Shown: piece by piece, positions 28,543-37,313 of the stretch
Layout of the letters: every line of letters starts with the position of its first letter
How positions within the stretch are numbered: the first letter of the stretch is position 1
Assembly (NCBI GenBank): GCA_963706515.1
Contig: CAVPMW010000017.1
Location: 248,001 to 312,000, forward strand
Reading direction: 5' to 3'
DNA: 64,000 nt
From: CAVPMW01 sp963706515
Lineage (GTDB): Bacteria > Chloroflexota > Anaerolineae > Anaerolineales > UBA4823
The notes under the pieces: model-generated
Databases searched by the model: none
Seen by the model: only the letters and a program-made list of their open reading frames with translations
Told to the model about the DNA's origin: nothing
Position numbers and translations under genes: made by a program

Positions 28543-29347
28543 GGTTCTGCCACAGGCGGAGGCGGATCTCGGGCCGGGTCAGGATAGCCTCCAGCACGCC
28601 GCCGCCGACTGCCAGCGATTTATCGGAGAGATAGTTGACGTAGCGGGGGTCGGCACGCGGGTCGAGATCGCCGATTTTAAGACCGCGGCGGACCTCTAAC
28701 CCCGGGTGGATCAGGCCGCGCAGGACGCCGCGGAAGGGGGCGAGGATGACCTGCCCCGAGATTTCAGCCACAGGCTGCCCGGGCTCGAGCAAATCACCAA
28801 TTTGAGCTTTTCCATTTAGTATGCCATTCACAGGAGCGCGCAGGACCCTTTCTTTCTGGCGGTCTTTCACCTCATCGGGGAGGCCGGTGTCGGGTTGGGG
28901 GCTGCCGTCCCAAATAACGCGGCCGAGGTAGTGCCCCCGGTTGGTTTCGATCACTGCATGGCAGTTATGACCGGCGACGAAGCCGGGTCCCAGGCCGATG
29001 ACCAGGTCGGCGGCGTCCAGGCCAAGGTCCGGCTCCTGCTTGGTCATGCGCGCGTCGACCAGAATTGCGGGATGGAGCATGTTTATTATTGAAGCATCTG
29101 GGTCGACCAGGACGGGGATCTCGCCAGCAGAAAGGGCGGCTTCCAGCGCAGGACTGCCAGCGACCAGGCGGGCGGTAATCCCCTCTACGACCGTCGCGCC
29201 GCGGTAGACCGCCTCGCCGAAGGAGACGGTGCGCCTGACCATCAGCGGCTGGGCGATCTCGGTGATCACCACCGATAAGCCAGCCCGGTGCAGCCGGTAA
29301 GCAACCCCCGAGGCCAGGTCGCCACCCCCACGCAGCAGGACGATCAT
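28529..29347 (-). CDS. yqeB: Selenium-dependent molybdenum hydroxylase accessory protein YqeB
   Basis: About 272 residues from ATG 29347: MIVLLRGGGDLASGVAYRLH (Rossmann glycine loop), then TEIAQPLMVRRTVSFGEAVY, ILVDARMTKQ, IGLGPGFVAGHNCHAVIET and GHYLGRVIW, the EF2563/YqeB pattern. YqeB and YqeC accompany Mo hydroxylases that need a labile selenium. The frame is open upstream into the C-terminus of the Mo subunit, so either the two are fused or the subunit stop was lost by an indel; a TGA overlapping this ATG exists in the next frame. Confidence 0.85.
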   Translation of the reverse strand: MIVLLRGGGDLASGVAYRLHRAGLSVVITEIAQPLMVRRTVSFGEAVYRGATVVEGITARLVAGSPALEAALSAGEIPVLVDPDASIINMLHPAILVDARMTKQEPDLGLDAADLVIGLGPGFVAGHNCHAVIETNRGHYLGRVIWDGSPQPDTGLPDEVKDRQKERVLRAPVNGILNGKAQIGDLLEPGQPVAEISGQVILAPFRGVLRGLIHPGLEVRRGLKIGDLDPRADPRYVNYLSDKSLAVGGGVLEAILTRPEIRLRLWQNHGAE

Positions 29348-31607
29348 GGAGAGCGCAAGGCTTGTAGCCCTTCCCAGCCCGCGCAGCACGCGCTCGGGGA
29401 TCAGCGGGAACTCGTGGAACCAGACGCCGGTGGCGTCGTGCACGGCGGCGATCACCGCCGGCGCCACGGGCAGGAAGGGCATCTCCGCCATGCCACGCGC
29501 CCCCAAGGGCCGATCGGGTCGGGATATTCCAGGATCAGCGGATTGCACCTGCTCGGGCACATCCAGCACGGTGGGGATCAGGTAGGTGGAGAGGTGCTGG
29601 GTCTGCACGTAACCGTCTTTCTGGACGAAATTCTCCAGGATGGCATAACCCGCTGCCTGGACCACCGCGCCTTCGATCTGGCCCTGCACCTGCTGCGGGT
29701 TGATCGCCTTGCCCGACATCGTTGGCGGAGATCACGTCCAGGATGCGCACATGCCCGGTCTCGGTATCCACTTCGACCGTGACGGCCTGGGCCACGTAGC
29801 CATAGGCGAAATTCGGCTCGGATTTGCCCGTCTGCGGGTCGAAGGAGTGGTGCTCGGCGGGCGGTACTGGTAGGTGGCGATGGCCGGGCGCTCTTCGGCG
29901 TCGCCATTCTCCAGCGCCGGCTCGCAGGCGCCTTTGATCGAGTTGCCAGCCATGAAGGTCATGCGCGAGGCGGAGGCGCTGCCGGAGTTGCCGGTGTAAG
30001 CCGTATCGGAGACGATCAGCTGCGACTTTCTCGAGCGGCACGCCCAACGGCTTCAGCCGCCATCTGGGCGATGACGGTGTGCGCTCCCTGCCGCACATCG
30101 GCGCCGGCATGGCGCACGACCACGCGCTCGATCTCCGCTGCCGCCGTGCAGCTCGACCGTCGCCGAGCACTGCTCCGGTGCGCCGAAGGAAAAGCCGACG
30201 TTCTTGAAGGCGCAGGCAAAGCCGACGCCGCGCTTCAGATGAGGCTGGCGGTTTCAGCTGAGCATGCCCCGGCTTGCTCTTCCAGCCTCGGCGCTTCCAG
30301 CCTTTGCGGAGCATGCTCCCAGCCGCCTCGCGTGCGCAGTCTGCGACCACCTGCGGCAGTGCTGACGCCCTTGGGCAGCGGCGTGCCCACCGAGAGCAGC
30401 GAGCCTTCGCGCAGGACATTGCGCATGCGGATCTCCACCGGGTCCATGCCCAGGGCTTCCGCCAGGCGGTTCATCTGCGTCTCGGCGGCAAAGGCTCCCT
30501 GCGGACCGCCAAAGCCGCGGAAGGCGCCGGTGGGCATGTTGTTGGTGTAGACCGCATACGAATCGACCTTGACATTGGGGATCTCATACGGACCGGTGCA
30601 CATCAGGGTGGCGTTGCCCAGCACTTTGGTGGAGGTATAGGCATAGGCGCCGCCATCGGCGATCACCTCCACCTCGCGCGGCGATCAGCTTTCCCTCCCG
30701 GGTCGCTCCCCAGCGGGTGCGGATGAGGTAAGGGTGGCGCTTGTGGTGCCCGATGATCGACTCCTCCCGGCTCCAGATGATCTTGACCGGGCGGTCGATG
30801 CCGCGCTGGCTGCAGGCGCCAGGCTGCCAGCGCCAGGACGATCTGCACCGACATATCCTCACGCCCGCCGAAAGCGCCGCCGATCGCCGGGTAGATCACC
30901 CGCACCTGCTCGAGCGGCAGCCCCAGGGCATGGGCGATCTGCTCCTGGTCTTCGTGCGTCCACTGCCCGGCGACCTGCACGGTGACCCGACCTTCCTCGT
31001 CGATGTAAGCCAAGCCCGGCTTCCGGCTGCAGGTAGGCATGCTCCTGGGCCGGGGTGCGGTATTCGCCTTCGATGATCACATCCGCCTGGGCAAAAGCGG
31101 CCTCGACATCCCCCTTGCGGATGCGGTAATGGCAGAAGACGTTCGAATCGCGGTCGGGGTGGATGCAGGGTAGCGCCCGGCTGCATGCGCCTGCGCGGAT
31201 CGGTGACGACCGGCAGGTCCTCGTAATCCACCTCGATCAGGTCGACGCGCCTGGGCGGCGATCTGCTTCGCTCTCGGCGACCACCAGCGCCACCTGGTCG
31301 CCGACGAAGCGCACACGGTCGGCGTAAGGCTTGCTCGAGCCAGGACCGCACAGCACCGGCTGGTCGGGCATGATCAGGCCGTATTCGTTGACCGGCACAT
31401 CTTTCGCGGTGAAGACCGCCAGGACGCCCGCCAGCGCTTCGCCTGGCGAGGTATCGATGGCGCCGGATCCGGGCATGCGGGCGCCCGGCGAAACAGGATC
31501 TTCATGTAGGCCTGGTCAGGCAGGTTGATATCTCCGGGGTAGAGGGTTGTCCCGGTAACTTTACCCAGGGCGTCTATGCGGCGGATGGATTGGCCTACGA
31601 CGGACAT
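29348..31607 (-). pseudogene. Molybdopterin-binding subunit of an XDH-family Mo hydroxylase, many frame changes
   Basis: Starts MSVVGQSIRRIDALGKVTG at 31607 and ends with GARGMAEMPFLPVAPAV (catalytic Glu region) and IPERVLRGLG. In between, recognisable pieces lie in all three frames: VFTAKDVPVNEYGLIMPDQP, VDYEDLPVVTDP, GGAFGGREDMSVQ, REESIIGHHKRHPY, GAFRGFGGPQGAF. At least nine one- or two-base shifts are needed in ~2.2 kb. Amino acids stay well conserved on each side, so assembly error is at least as likely as true decay. If intact, it is the large subunit served by YqeB/YqeC downstream. Confidence 0.8.
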
Positions 31608-31805
31608 GAGCGCACTCCTGTGTTGTTAATGGAGGATGTATTTGTGACTGGCTTAGCCATTATACCCTGCCTCGGGCGATTAGATTCCAAAGAGGAAAGC
31701 ACAAGCCATTATTTTTGGCGTCGAAAACCTGCTTTGCGCGTCTGCGGTTTTTGGGGTATATTCTGGCTGTTTGCCTGAAATTATCCTGTAGGTCAAGGCG
31801 CCAGT

Positions 31806-32489
31806 ATGCAAATTTTCTTTATCCGCCACGCACAGTCCGAGAACAATGCCCTGTACGATCTAACCGGGACGAGTGATGGACGCAACATCGACCCCAAGCT
31901 GACGCATTTGGGCGACAAGCAAGCCAAGCTGCTAGCGGGCTACCTGCGGCAGCACCGCTCTGAATTTCCAATAACCCATCTGTACTGCAGCCTGATGGTG
32001 CGGGCAGCGGCGACCGCTGTAGTCGTCGCACGGGAGCTAAATTTACCGCTGGTTGCCTGGGTGGACCTCCACGAGGAGGGGGGCATCTATTTACGGGATG
32101 ACGAAACCGGCGAGCTGATCGGTCAGCCCGGTAATGGGCGGAGTTTCTTCGGCGAGCACTACCCGGAGGTGATCTTGCCGGAGACACTCGATGAGTCCGG
32201 CTGGTGGAACCGCCCCTTCGAAGCCATGGCGGAGCGCGAGCTGCGCGCCCAGCGCTTCATGGAGGAGCTGCGGAGACGCCATGGCGGAAGGCACGACAAT
32301 GTTGCAATAATCAGCCATGGCGGGTTTTACAACCTGGTTATGGCAGAGATGCTCAAACCGGAGAAGAAGGGGAATATCTGGTTCTCGCTTAACAATACCG
32401 CCATCTCACGGCTGGAAATTACCGAGAACCAGACGAATATCCGCTATCAAAACCGGGTCAGCTGGCTACCAGAAGAGATGATTACTTAG
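31806..32489 (+). CDS. Histidine phosphatase family protein
   Basis: 227 residues with the phosphoglycerate mutase-like fold. The phosphohistidine motif is IRHAQSENN (His8), and a second catalytic His lies in IISHGGFYN near the C-terminus. A conserved Glu is in HEEGGIY. Substrate unknown: family members dephosphorylate sugars, nucleotides or cofactors such as alpha-ribazole phosphate. It runs opposite to the flanking Mo hydroxylase genes, starting 198 bp from the divergent Mo subunit. Confidence 0.88.
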   Translation: MQIFFIRHAQSENNALYDLTGTSDGRNIDPKLTHLGDKQAKLLAGYLRQHRSEFPITHLYCSLMVRAAATAVVVARELNLPLVAWVDLHEEGGIYLRDDETGELIGQPGNGRSFFGEHYPEVILPETLDESGWWNRPFEAMAERELRAQRFMEELRRRHGGRHDNVAIISHGGFYNLVMAEMLKPEKKGNIWFSLNNTAISRLEITENQTNIRYQNRVSWLPEEMIT

Positions 32490-32507
32490 GGAGCGATAAA
32501 CCCGATC

Positions 32508-32973
32508 TCAGCGCAGCCAGGGGAACACCGGGCGACCCCAGGGCATTCCCAGCATCAGCAGTAAAAGGGATAACGTATAGAATATCGCTCCCCGGCGGTG
32601 CTTGTCCAGCGGTTTCTCTGCCTTGCCGCGAGAACACGCTGCCCAGATGTCCCAAAACGATCGCCAGGACCATATACAGGACGTGCTCGAAGCCGAAGAA
32701 GCGGAAATCAGCCTGCTGCATCACGTAGCCAGCCCCGAATTTCAGGTAGGCTTGCAAGCCGAACGGGCTCAAGAAGAGGAATAAGATCAAGCCGAGCAGG
32801 AACTGGATGTCCAGGGCGATGGTGTAATACGAGCCGATCTTCTTGTCGGCAGGGATCCAGGGCAGCTTGCGGAACCAGCCGATATACATGCGGACGACCG
32901 CCAGAATTCCCAAGATCAGCGCCACCCAGCGCACCAGGTTGTGGATGCTCAGGACGATCGAGTAAGCAGTCAT
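32508..32973 (-). CDS. Small membrane protein, four to five helices, frame broken once
   Basis: About 155 residues. Hydrophobic segments around VLSIHNLVRWVALILGILAV, IALDIQFLLGLILFLF and HVLYMVLAIVLGHLG; several histidines within helices (HN, EH, GH) hint at a heme or quinone protein of a cytochrome b-like uncharacterised family. Near 32630 the frame changes: after VFS the next frame reads RGKAEKPLDKHRRGAIFYTL and ends RPVFPWLR, a natural last helix, at 32508. Uncorrected, the stop is at 32482. Function unknown. Confidence 0.65.
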
Positions 32974-33151
32974 ACAGCCTCCTAAAGATGAATATTACTG
33001 AAAAAATACGATTTGCTCCTCTCCACCCCAGAAACCCGCCCGCGGAGAGACGCAGGCATCATATCAGAAGAAAAGTAGGGTGTCAACGCGAGATGAATCC
33101 ATATATTTCGTGATAGGATTATTTGAAGAATCTCGAATCCAGGATAAGACA

Positions 33152-34518
33152 ATGTCAAAAGATCCGATATCAGCCATCTCAGACGATGAAATCCTGCCGC
33201 TTTCCCTGGAACACAGCTTCTGGACCTGGTCGGCCCAGGGCAAAGTCGCTCCCATCCCGGTGACACGCGCCAAAGGCGTCTATTTCTGGGACGTGGACGG
33301 CAAGCGCTACCTGGATTTCAACTCGATGACCATGTGCGTCAACATCGGTCACGGCGAATCGAGCGGGTGATCGAGGCCATCATCGCGCAGGCGCGCGAGC
33401 TGCCCTACGCCGGACCGCCGATGGCGACCAGACCGCGCGCCGCCCTGGGCAAGCTGCTGGCGGAGATCACCCCGGGGAACCTGAATAAGTTCCTGTTCAC
33501 CCTGGGCGGGGCGGATGCCAACGAGAATGCCGTCAAGCTGGCGCGCGCCTACACCGGACGGCATAAGATCCTGGCCCGCTACCGCTCCTACCACGGCGCG
33601 ACTGCCGGCGCGATGGCGCTGACCGGCGACCCGCGCCGCGTGGCCTGGGAGCCGCTGCTGATGCCCGGCGTGGTGCATTTCCTCGACCCCTACCGCTACC
33701 GCTCCACCTTCCACCGCACCAACCCGGATATCTCCGAGGCAGAGTTCTGCCAGGATTACCTCAACCACCTGGAAGAGATCATCCAGTACGAAGGACCGGA
33801 GACGATCGCCGCCATCCTGCTGGAAACCGTCACCGGCACGAACGGCGTCATCATCCCGCCGGAAGGCTACCTGCACGGCGTGCGCGAGCTGTGCGACCGC
33901 TACGGCATCCTGCTGATCGCCGACGAGGTGATGAGCGGTTTTGGGCGCACCGGCAAATGGTTCGCCGTCGACCACTGGGACGTGGTCCCCGACCTGATGA
34001 CCATGGCGAAGGGGCTGACCTCCGCCTACGCACCGCTGGGGGCGGTGGCGATGCGGCCGGAGATTGCCGAATTTTTTACCGAGCGGGTCTACCAGTCCGG
34101 GCTGACCTACAACGCCCACCCGATCTCGCTGGCGGCCGCGATCGCCAATATCCAGGTCATGCAGGAGGACAACCTGGTCGAGCACGCGGCGCAGATGGGA
34201 CCGGTGCTGCAGCGCCTGCTGACCGACCTGGGCGAGCAGCACCCTTCGGTCGGCGAGGTGCGTTCGATCGGTTTGTTTGGGGTCATCGAGCTGGTGAGAG
34301 ACCGGCACACGAAAGAGCCGCTGGCGCCCTACAACGGGAGCAGCCCGGAGATGGCGGCGCTGCGCAAAAAGGTCCTGGACCACGGCGTGTACCTGTACAC
34401 CCACTGGCATACCATCTTGGTCATCCCACCGTTGATTATTACTGAAGAGCAGCTGAAGGAAGGGTTTGCAGCGATAGATCAGGCGCTCGCCATCAGCGAC
34501 CGCGCGGCGCAAGGATAA
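33152..34518 (+). CDS. Class III PLP aminotransferase, frame broken once
   Basis: About 455 residues, fold type I omega-aminotransferase. N-terminal GVYFWDVDGKRYLDFNSM; then YRSYHGATAGAMALTGDPR, ETVTGTNGVIIPPEGY, LIADEVMSGFGRTGKW and the PLP lysine in MTMAKGLTSAYAPLG. The frame shifts near 33353 (CGGCGAATCGAGCGG) between NIGHG and RVIEAI. Start ATG 33152 gives MSKDPISAIS. Substrate uncertain: amine, beta-alanine or taurine-type donors fit. Isolated plus-strand gene among minus-strand Mo hydroxylase genes. Confidence 0.86.
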
Positions 34519-34540
34519 GGATTTCCTTTTTTATATAATA

Positions 34541-34650
34541 TAGGACTTACGCAGTTCGCTGAGGAATTGCGAAAATAGGGGTGTAGGGCGGGCGGCGCCC
34601 GCCCTACACCCCTATTTTCGGACTATTTTTCCTTCAATTGAGTAACTATA
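34541..34650. mobile_element. MITE copy B, related to the copy at 20 kb, opposite orientation
   Basis: Left end TAGGACTTACGCAGTT plus the next 14 bases match the complement of the right end of copy A exactly. A perfect 24-bp stem (34570-34593 / 34597-34620) has a 3-base loop and shares AGGGCGGGC with copy A. The right end (TTCAATTGAGTAACTATA) is a decayed version of the other terminus. No exact target duplication is evident. Sits between convergent genes. Confidence 0.78.
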
Positions 34651-34667
34651 ATATTCTTTTGTTGGGT

Positions 34668-35060
34668 TTAGAATTTCCGTGTGGCTTTCATCTGGCTGCT
34701 GCGGATCGGCTCTGCATCGAGGGGACCAAGGCGAGGCGGCCCGGCGAATTTGTAGAACAGCGTATAGAAGAAAACCACAACCGCATACCCCAACAGACAT
34801 AACAAAACAGCAACGATCAGGTTGGCGTACAGGTGGGGGACCGGGCCGATCACCGGCAGAGTGACCGTCTGGTAGAGCGCCTGTGTAGGCGGAACCCATT
34901 TATTCTCAAGGTTCTGGTCCACCAGCTTGATGGCGCCGGCATAAGCCATGATCGGAATGATGATCATGAAGATACAGCCGATCCCTCGCCAGATAGCATG
35001 GACTTCCGTGGGATCCCTATCGGGTTCGTGCGGGCGAAGGTGCTGTGAGTATTTAGCCAT
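34668..35060 (-). CDS. Small membrane protein next to Mo hydroxylase subunits
   Basis: 130 residues from ATG 35060 (MAKYSQHLRPHEPD). Two clear membrane segments: CIFMIIIPIMAYAGAIKL and LIVAVLLCLLGYAVVVFFYTL, with a basic C-terminal tail. The start overlaps the end of the 2Fe-2S subunit gene, so it belongs to that transcript. Unrecognised family; a membrane tether for the enzyme is only a guess. Confidence 0.65.
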   Translation of the reverse strand: MAKYSQHLRPHEPDRDPTEVHAIWRGIGCIFMIIIPIMAYAGAIKLVDQNLENKWVPPTQALYQTVTLPVIGPVPHLYANLIVAVLLCLLGYAVVVFFYTLFYKFAGPPRLGPLDAEPIRSSQMKATRKF

Positions 35061-35595
35061 GTCCTGCCTCCATCGAGCTGGCACGCTCGATCGCCTGAAC
35101 GATCGTGTAATACCCGGTACATCTACACAGGTTTCCTGTGATCGCCTGCTGGATTTCGTCCAGAGTTGGGTGCGGCCGCTCTTCGAGCAGTTTAGCAGCA
35201 GACATCAGAAAGCCGGGAGTACAGTACCCGCATTGCACCGCACCTGACTCTATAAACGAAGATTGTACCGGGTGAAGCTCGCCTGGAGACCCCAAACTTT
35301 CAATAGTGTCGATTTGAGCACGGTGGGCGCGCCCTGCCGGCACCAGGCAGCTCATGACCGCCATGCCATCCAGGAAGACGGTACACGCTCCGCACTCGCC
35401 TTCGGCGCAGCCTTCCTTCGTGCCGATCAGACCTGCGTCTTCGCGCAAGAGCCGCAGGAGGGTCTTATCCTGGCCTGAATGGAAAGTGTACGGCTGCCCA
35501 TTGATCGTCGTCTCGATCGCGTCTGACTCAGGGTGCTGGCTGGATTGCTCGAGCCGGGGAGCCCTGCCGGTGTACTGGCTGCCCCATAAGAGCAC
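35053..35595 (-). CDS. 2Fe-2S subunit of a Mo hydroxylase (CoxS/XdhC-small type)
   Basis: About 155 residues of real domain inside a 180-residue frame. Plant-type [2Fe-2S] ligands CAEGECGACTVFLDG, then the second cluster motifs CGYCTPGF and CRCTGYY. It passes electrons from the Mo site to FAD. The frame opens with GTG at 35595 inside the end of the FAD gene; the upstream ~26 residues look like a linker (YTGRAPRLEQSSQHPES). With one corrected base the FAD and 2Fe-2S parts would read as one fused chain. Confidence 0.85.
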   Translation of the reverse strand: MLLWGSQYTGRAPRLEQSSQHPESDAIETTINGQPYTFHSGQDKTLLRLLREDAGLIGTKEGCAEGECGACTVFLDGMAVMSCLVPAGRAHRAQIDTIESLGSPGELHPVQSSFIESGAVQCGYCTPGFLMSAAKLLEERPHPTLDEIQQAITGNLCRCTGYYTIVQAIERASSMEAGHG

Positions 35596-36505
35596 AGGCT
35601 GAGCAGGGAAGGCGCTTCCTTTCCTCTCCCGCAGCGATCCCGCGCAGGGCGCGGAGCGTGCACACCCGCACCATCTCCCGGCGATAATCTGCCGAGCTGC
35701 GCACGTCGTCGATAGGATGGCAGTCTTGCATGGCCAGGCTGGCAGCGTGCTCGATAACTGGCGCGCTGAGCTCGCGCCCTTCCAGGTAAATTTCTGCGTT
35801 CCGGGAATGGATGATCGTCGGGGCTACCGAGCCCAAGGTGACCGCCGCCGCGCGAACCCTGGGGTAACCGTTGCCATTGGAACCTTCTCCTTGCAGGGTG
35901 AGCACGGCAGCCACGTTGACCACGGCAACAGCCTGCGCCCGGCGCAGACCAAGCTTGATGAACGCGCCGCGCTGGCTGGCTGACAGCGCCGGGAAGGAGA
36001 TATCGACCAGCATCTCGTCCGGCTGCATGACTGTGCGCCGCACACCGAGATAGAACTCGTTCAGCGGAACTACCCTCTCAGAGGTCGCCGAGCGCAGGGT
36101 CACCTGGGCTGAAAGCGCCATGAGGGGGGTGATGGTATCGTTGGCTGGCGAGGCAGTGATCAGGTTGCCGGCAACGGTGCCGCGGCTGCGGATTTGCGGA
36201 GCGCCAACCTCCCAGGCTGCCATTGCCAGCGGAAAAGCGCGTTCCTGGATGAGCTTGGAGGCAACGCAGTGGCTGTGGGTGACCAGCGGCCCGAGATGGA
36301 TGATTTCATCCTCATCCAAATGGACGCAGTCCAGCTCGGGAATGCGGGAGATATCGATCAATGTCTGGATGCCTTTGCGGACACCGCGCTCGATCTCCAG
36401 GATCAGGTCCGTCGCACCGGCGACGATCCGGGCGCGCTCGCCTCGCTCAGCCAGGAGGGACAAGACTTGCTCGATGGAGGTTGCATTGATGTATTCTTGC
36501 CACAT
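35528..36505 (-). CDS. FAD-binding subunit of a Mo hydroxylase (CoxM type)
   Basis: 325 residues from ATG 36505 (MWQEYINATS). FAD motifs ARIVAGATDLILEIERG and RSRGTVAGNLITASPANDT, then the C-terminal CO dehydrogenase flavoprotein domain (AFIKLGLRRAQAVAVVNVAA). The last ~25 residues (ERKRLPCSACALMG onward) lack family character, suggesting a frame change near 35610 and a natural fusion to the 2Fe-2S domain. Twelve bases after the XdhC gene. Confidence 0.86.
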   Translation of the reverse strand: MWQEYINATSIEQVLSLLAERGERARIVAGATDLILEIERGVRKGIQTLIDISRIPELDCVHLDEDEIIHLGPLVTHSHCVASKLIQERAFPLAMAAWEVGAPQIRSRGTVAGNLITASPANDTITPLMALSAQVTLRSATSERVVPLNEFYLGVRRTVMQPDEMLVDISFPALSASQRGAFIKLGLRRAQAVAVVNVAAVLTLQGEGSNGNGYPRVRAAAVTLGSVAPTIIHSRNAEIYLEGRELSAPVIEHAASLAMQDCHPIDDVRSSADYRREMVRVCTLRALRGIAAGEERKRLPCSACALMGQPVHRQGSPARAIQPAP

Positions 36506-36516
36506 ATCGAATTCTC

Positions 36517-37311
36517 TCACTTTTGGGATGACATCACGCTGCCGCTCCCACCGTTGCGGAGCATGATGATTTCTGCCAGGATGCTGACGGCAATCTCTTC
36601 GGGGGTTTCGGCGTTCAGCTCCAGACCGATCGGGGAACGGACGCGAGCCAGCGCCTCTGGAGATATGCCGTTTTCGCTTAATTGGGTACGGGTGGTCGTC
36701 CACCTGCGCTGAGAGCCAATCACCCCGATATATGCGGCAGGCGTGTCGAGCAGAGGGGGCAATCCCTCGACATCCAGGTTCACGCCGCGCGTGGTCAGCA
36801 CCAGGTACGTCCAGGGGTTGATATCCAACTGGGCGGGCAGCTCCGCCATGGGGACCGGCAGATACAGGTCTGCGCCCGGAACGCTCGTGGGGCTGCAGAA
36901 TTCCGGGCGGTCGTCGCTCACCACAACCCGAAATCCCAGCCAGTGGGCCAGCTGGACGACCGCCTTGCCCACGTGCCCGGCGCCGATGACGACCACCGTC
37001 GGATTGGGTTGAATAGGTTCCACGAACACCTCCACCTGACCACCGCACACGCCTGGGTCGCCGCGCTGCGGGTCTGCCAATGTATACTCCACCACCTGCG
37101 ATTTGCCGTCCTGGATCGCCTGCAGCGCAGCCTGGATGACCCGGCTTTCCAGCTCGCCGCCGCCGACCGTGCCGACGATAGTGCCATCCGGATAGACGAG
37201 CATCTTGCTGCCAGTATGGCGCGGGGTGGAACCCTGGCTGCGGATCAGGACGCACAGCGCGCCTGCCCCGTTTTTATCTTCCAGCTCTGCCAGGGCGCGG
37301 TAAACCGACAT
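36517..37311 (-). CDS. XdhC-family maturation factor
   Basis: 264 residues. N-terminal XdhC/CoxI domain (GSTPRHTGSKMLVYPDGTIVG, GGGELESRVI) and a C-terminal Rossmann domain (VVVIGAGHVGKAVVQLA, GVIGSQRRW). XdhC binds molybdenum cofactor, protects it and hands it to the apo-hydroxylase, often promoting sulfuration. Position directly before the FAD and 2Fe-2S genes and close to YqeB/YqeC supports maturation of the cluster's enzymes. Confidence 0.9.
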   Translation of the reverse strand: MSVYRALAELEDKNGAGALCVLIRSQGSTPRHTGSKMLVYPDGTIVGTVGGGELESRVIQAALQAIQDGKSQVVEYTLADPQRGDPGVCGGQVEVFVEPIQPNPTVVVIGAGHVGKAVVQLAHWLGFRVVVSDDRPEFCSPTSVPGADLYLPVPMAELPAQLDINPWTYLVLTTRGVNLDVEGLPPLLDTPAAYIGVIGSQRRWTTTRTQLSENGISPEALARVRSPIGLELNAETPEEIAVSILAEIIMLRNGGSGSVMSSQK

Positions 37312-37313
37312 GT

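Noticed and set aside
33349..34512. A 387-residue open frame antisense to the aminotransferase
   Set aside because: Same GC-driven shadow; no recognisable domain and a strongly conserved enzyme on the plus strand.
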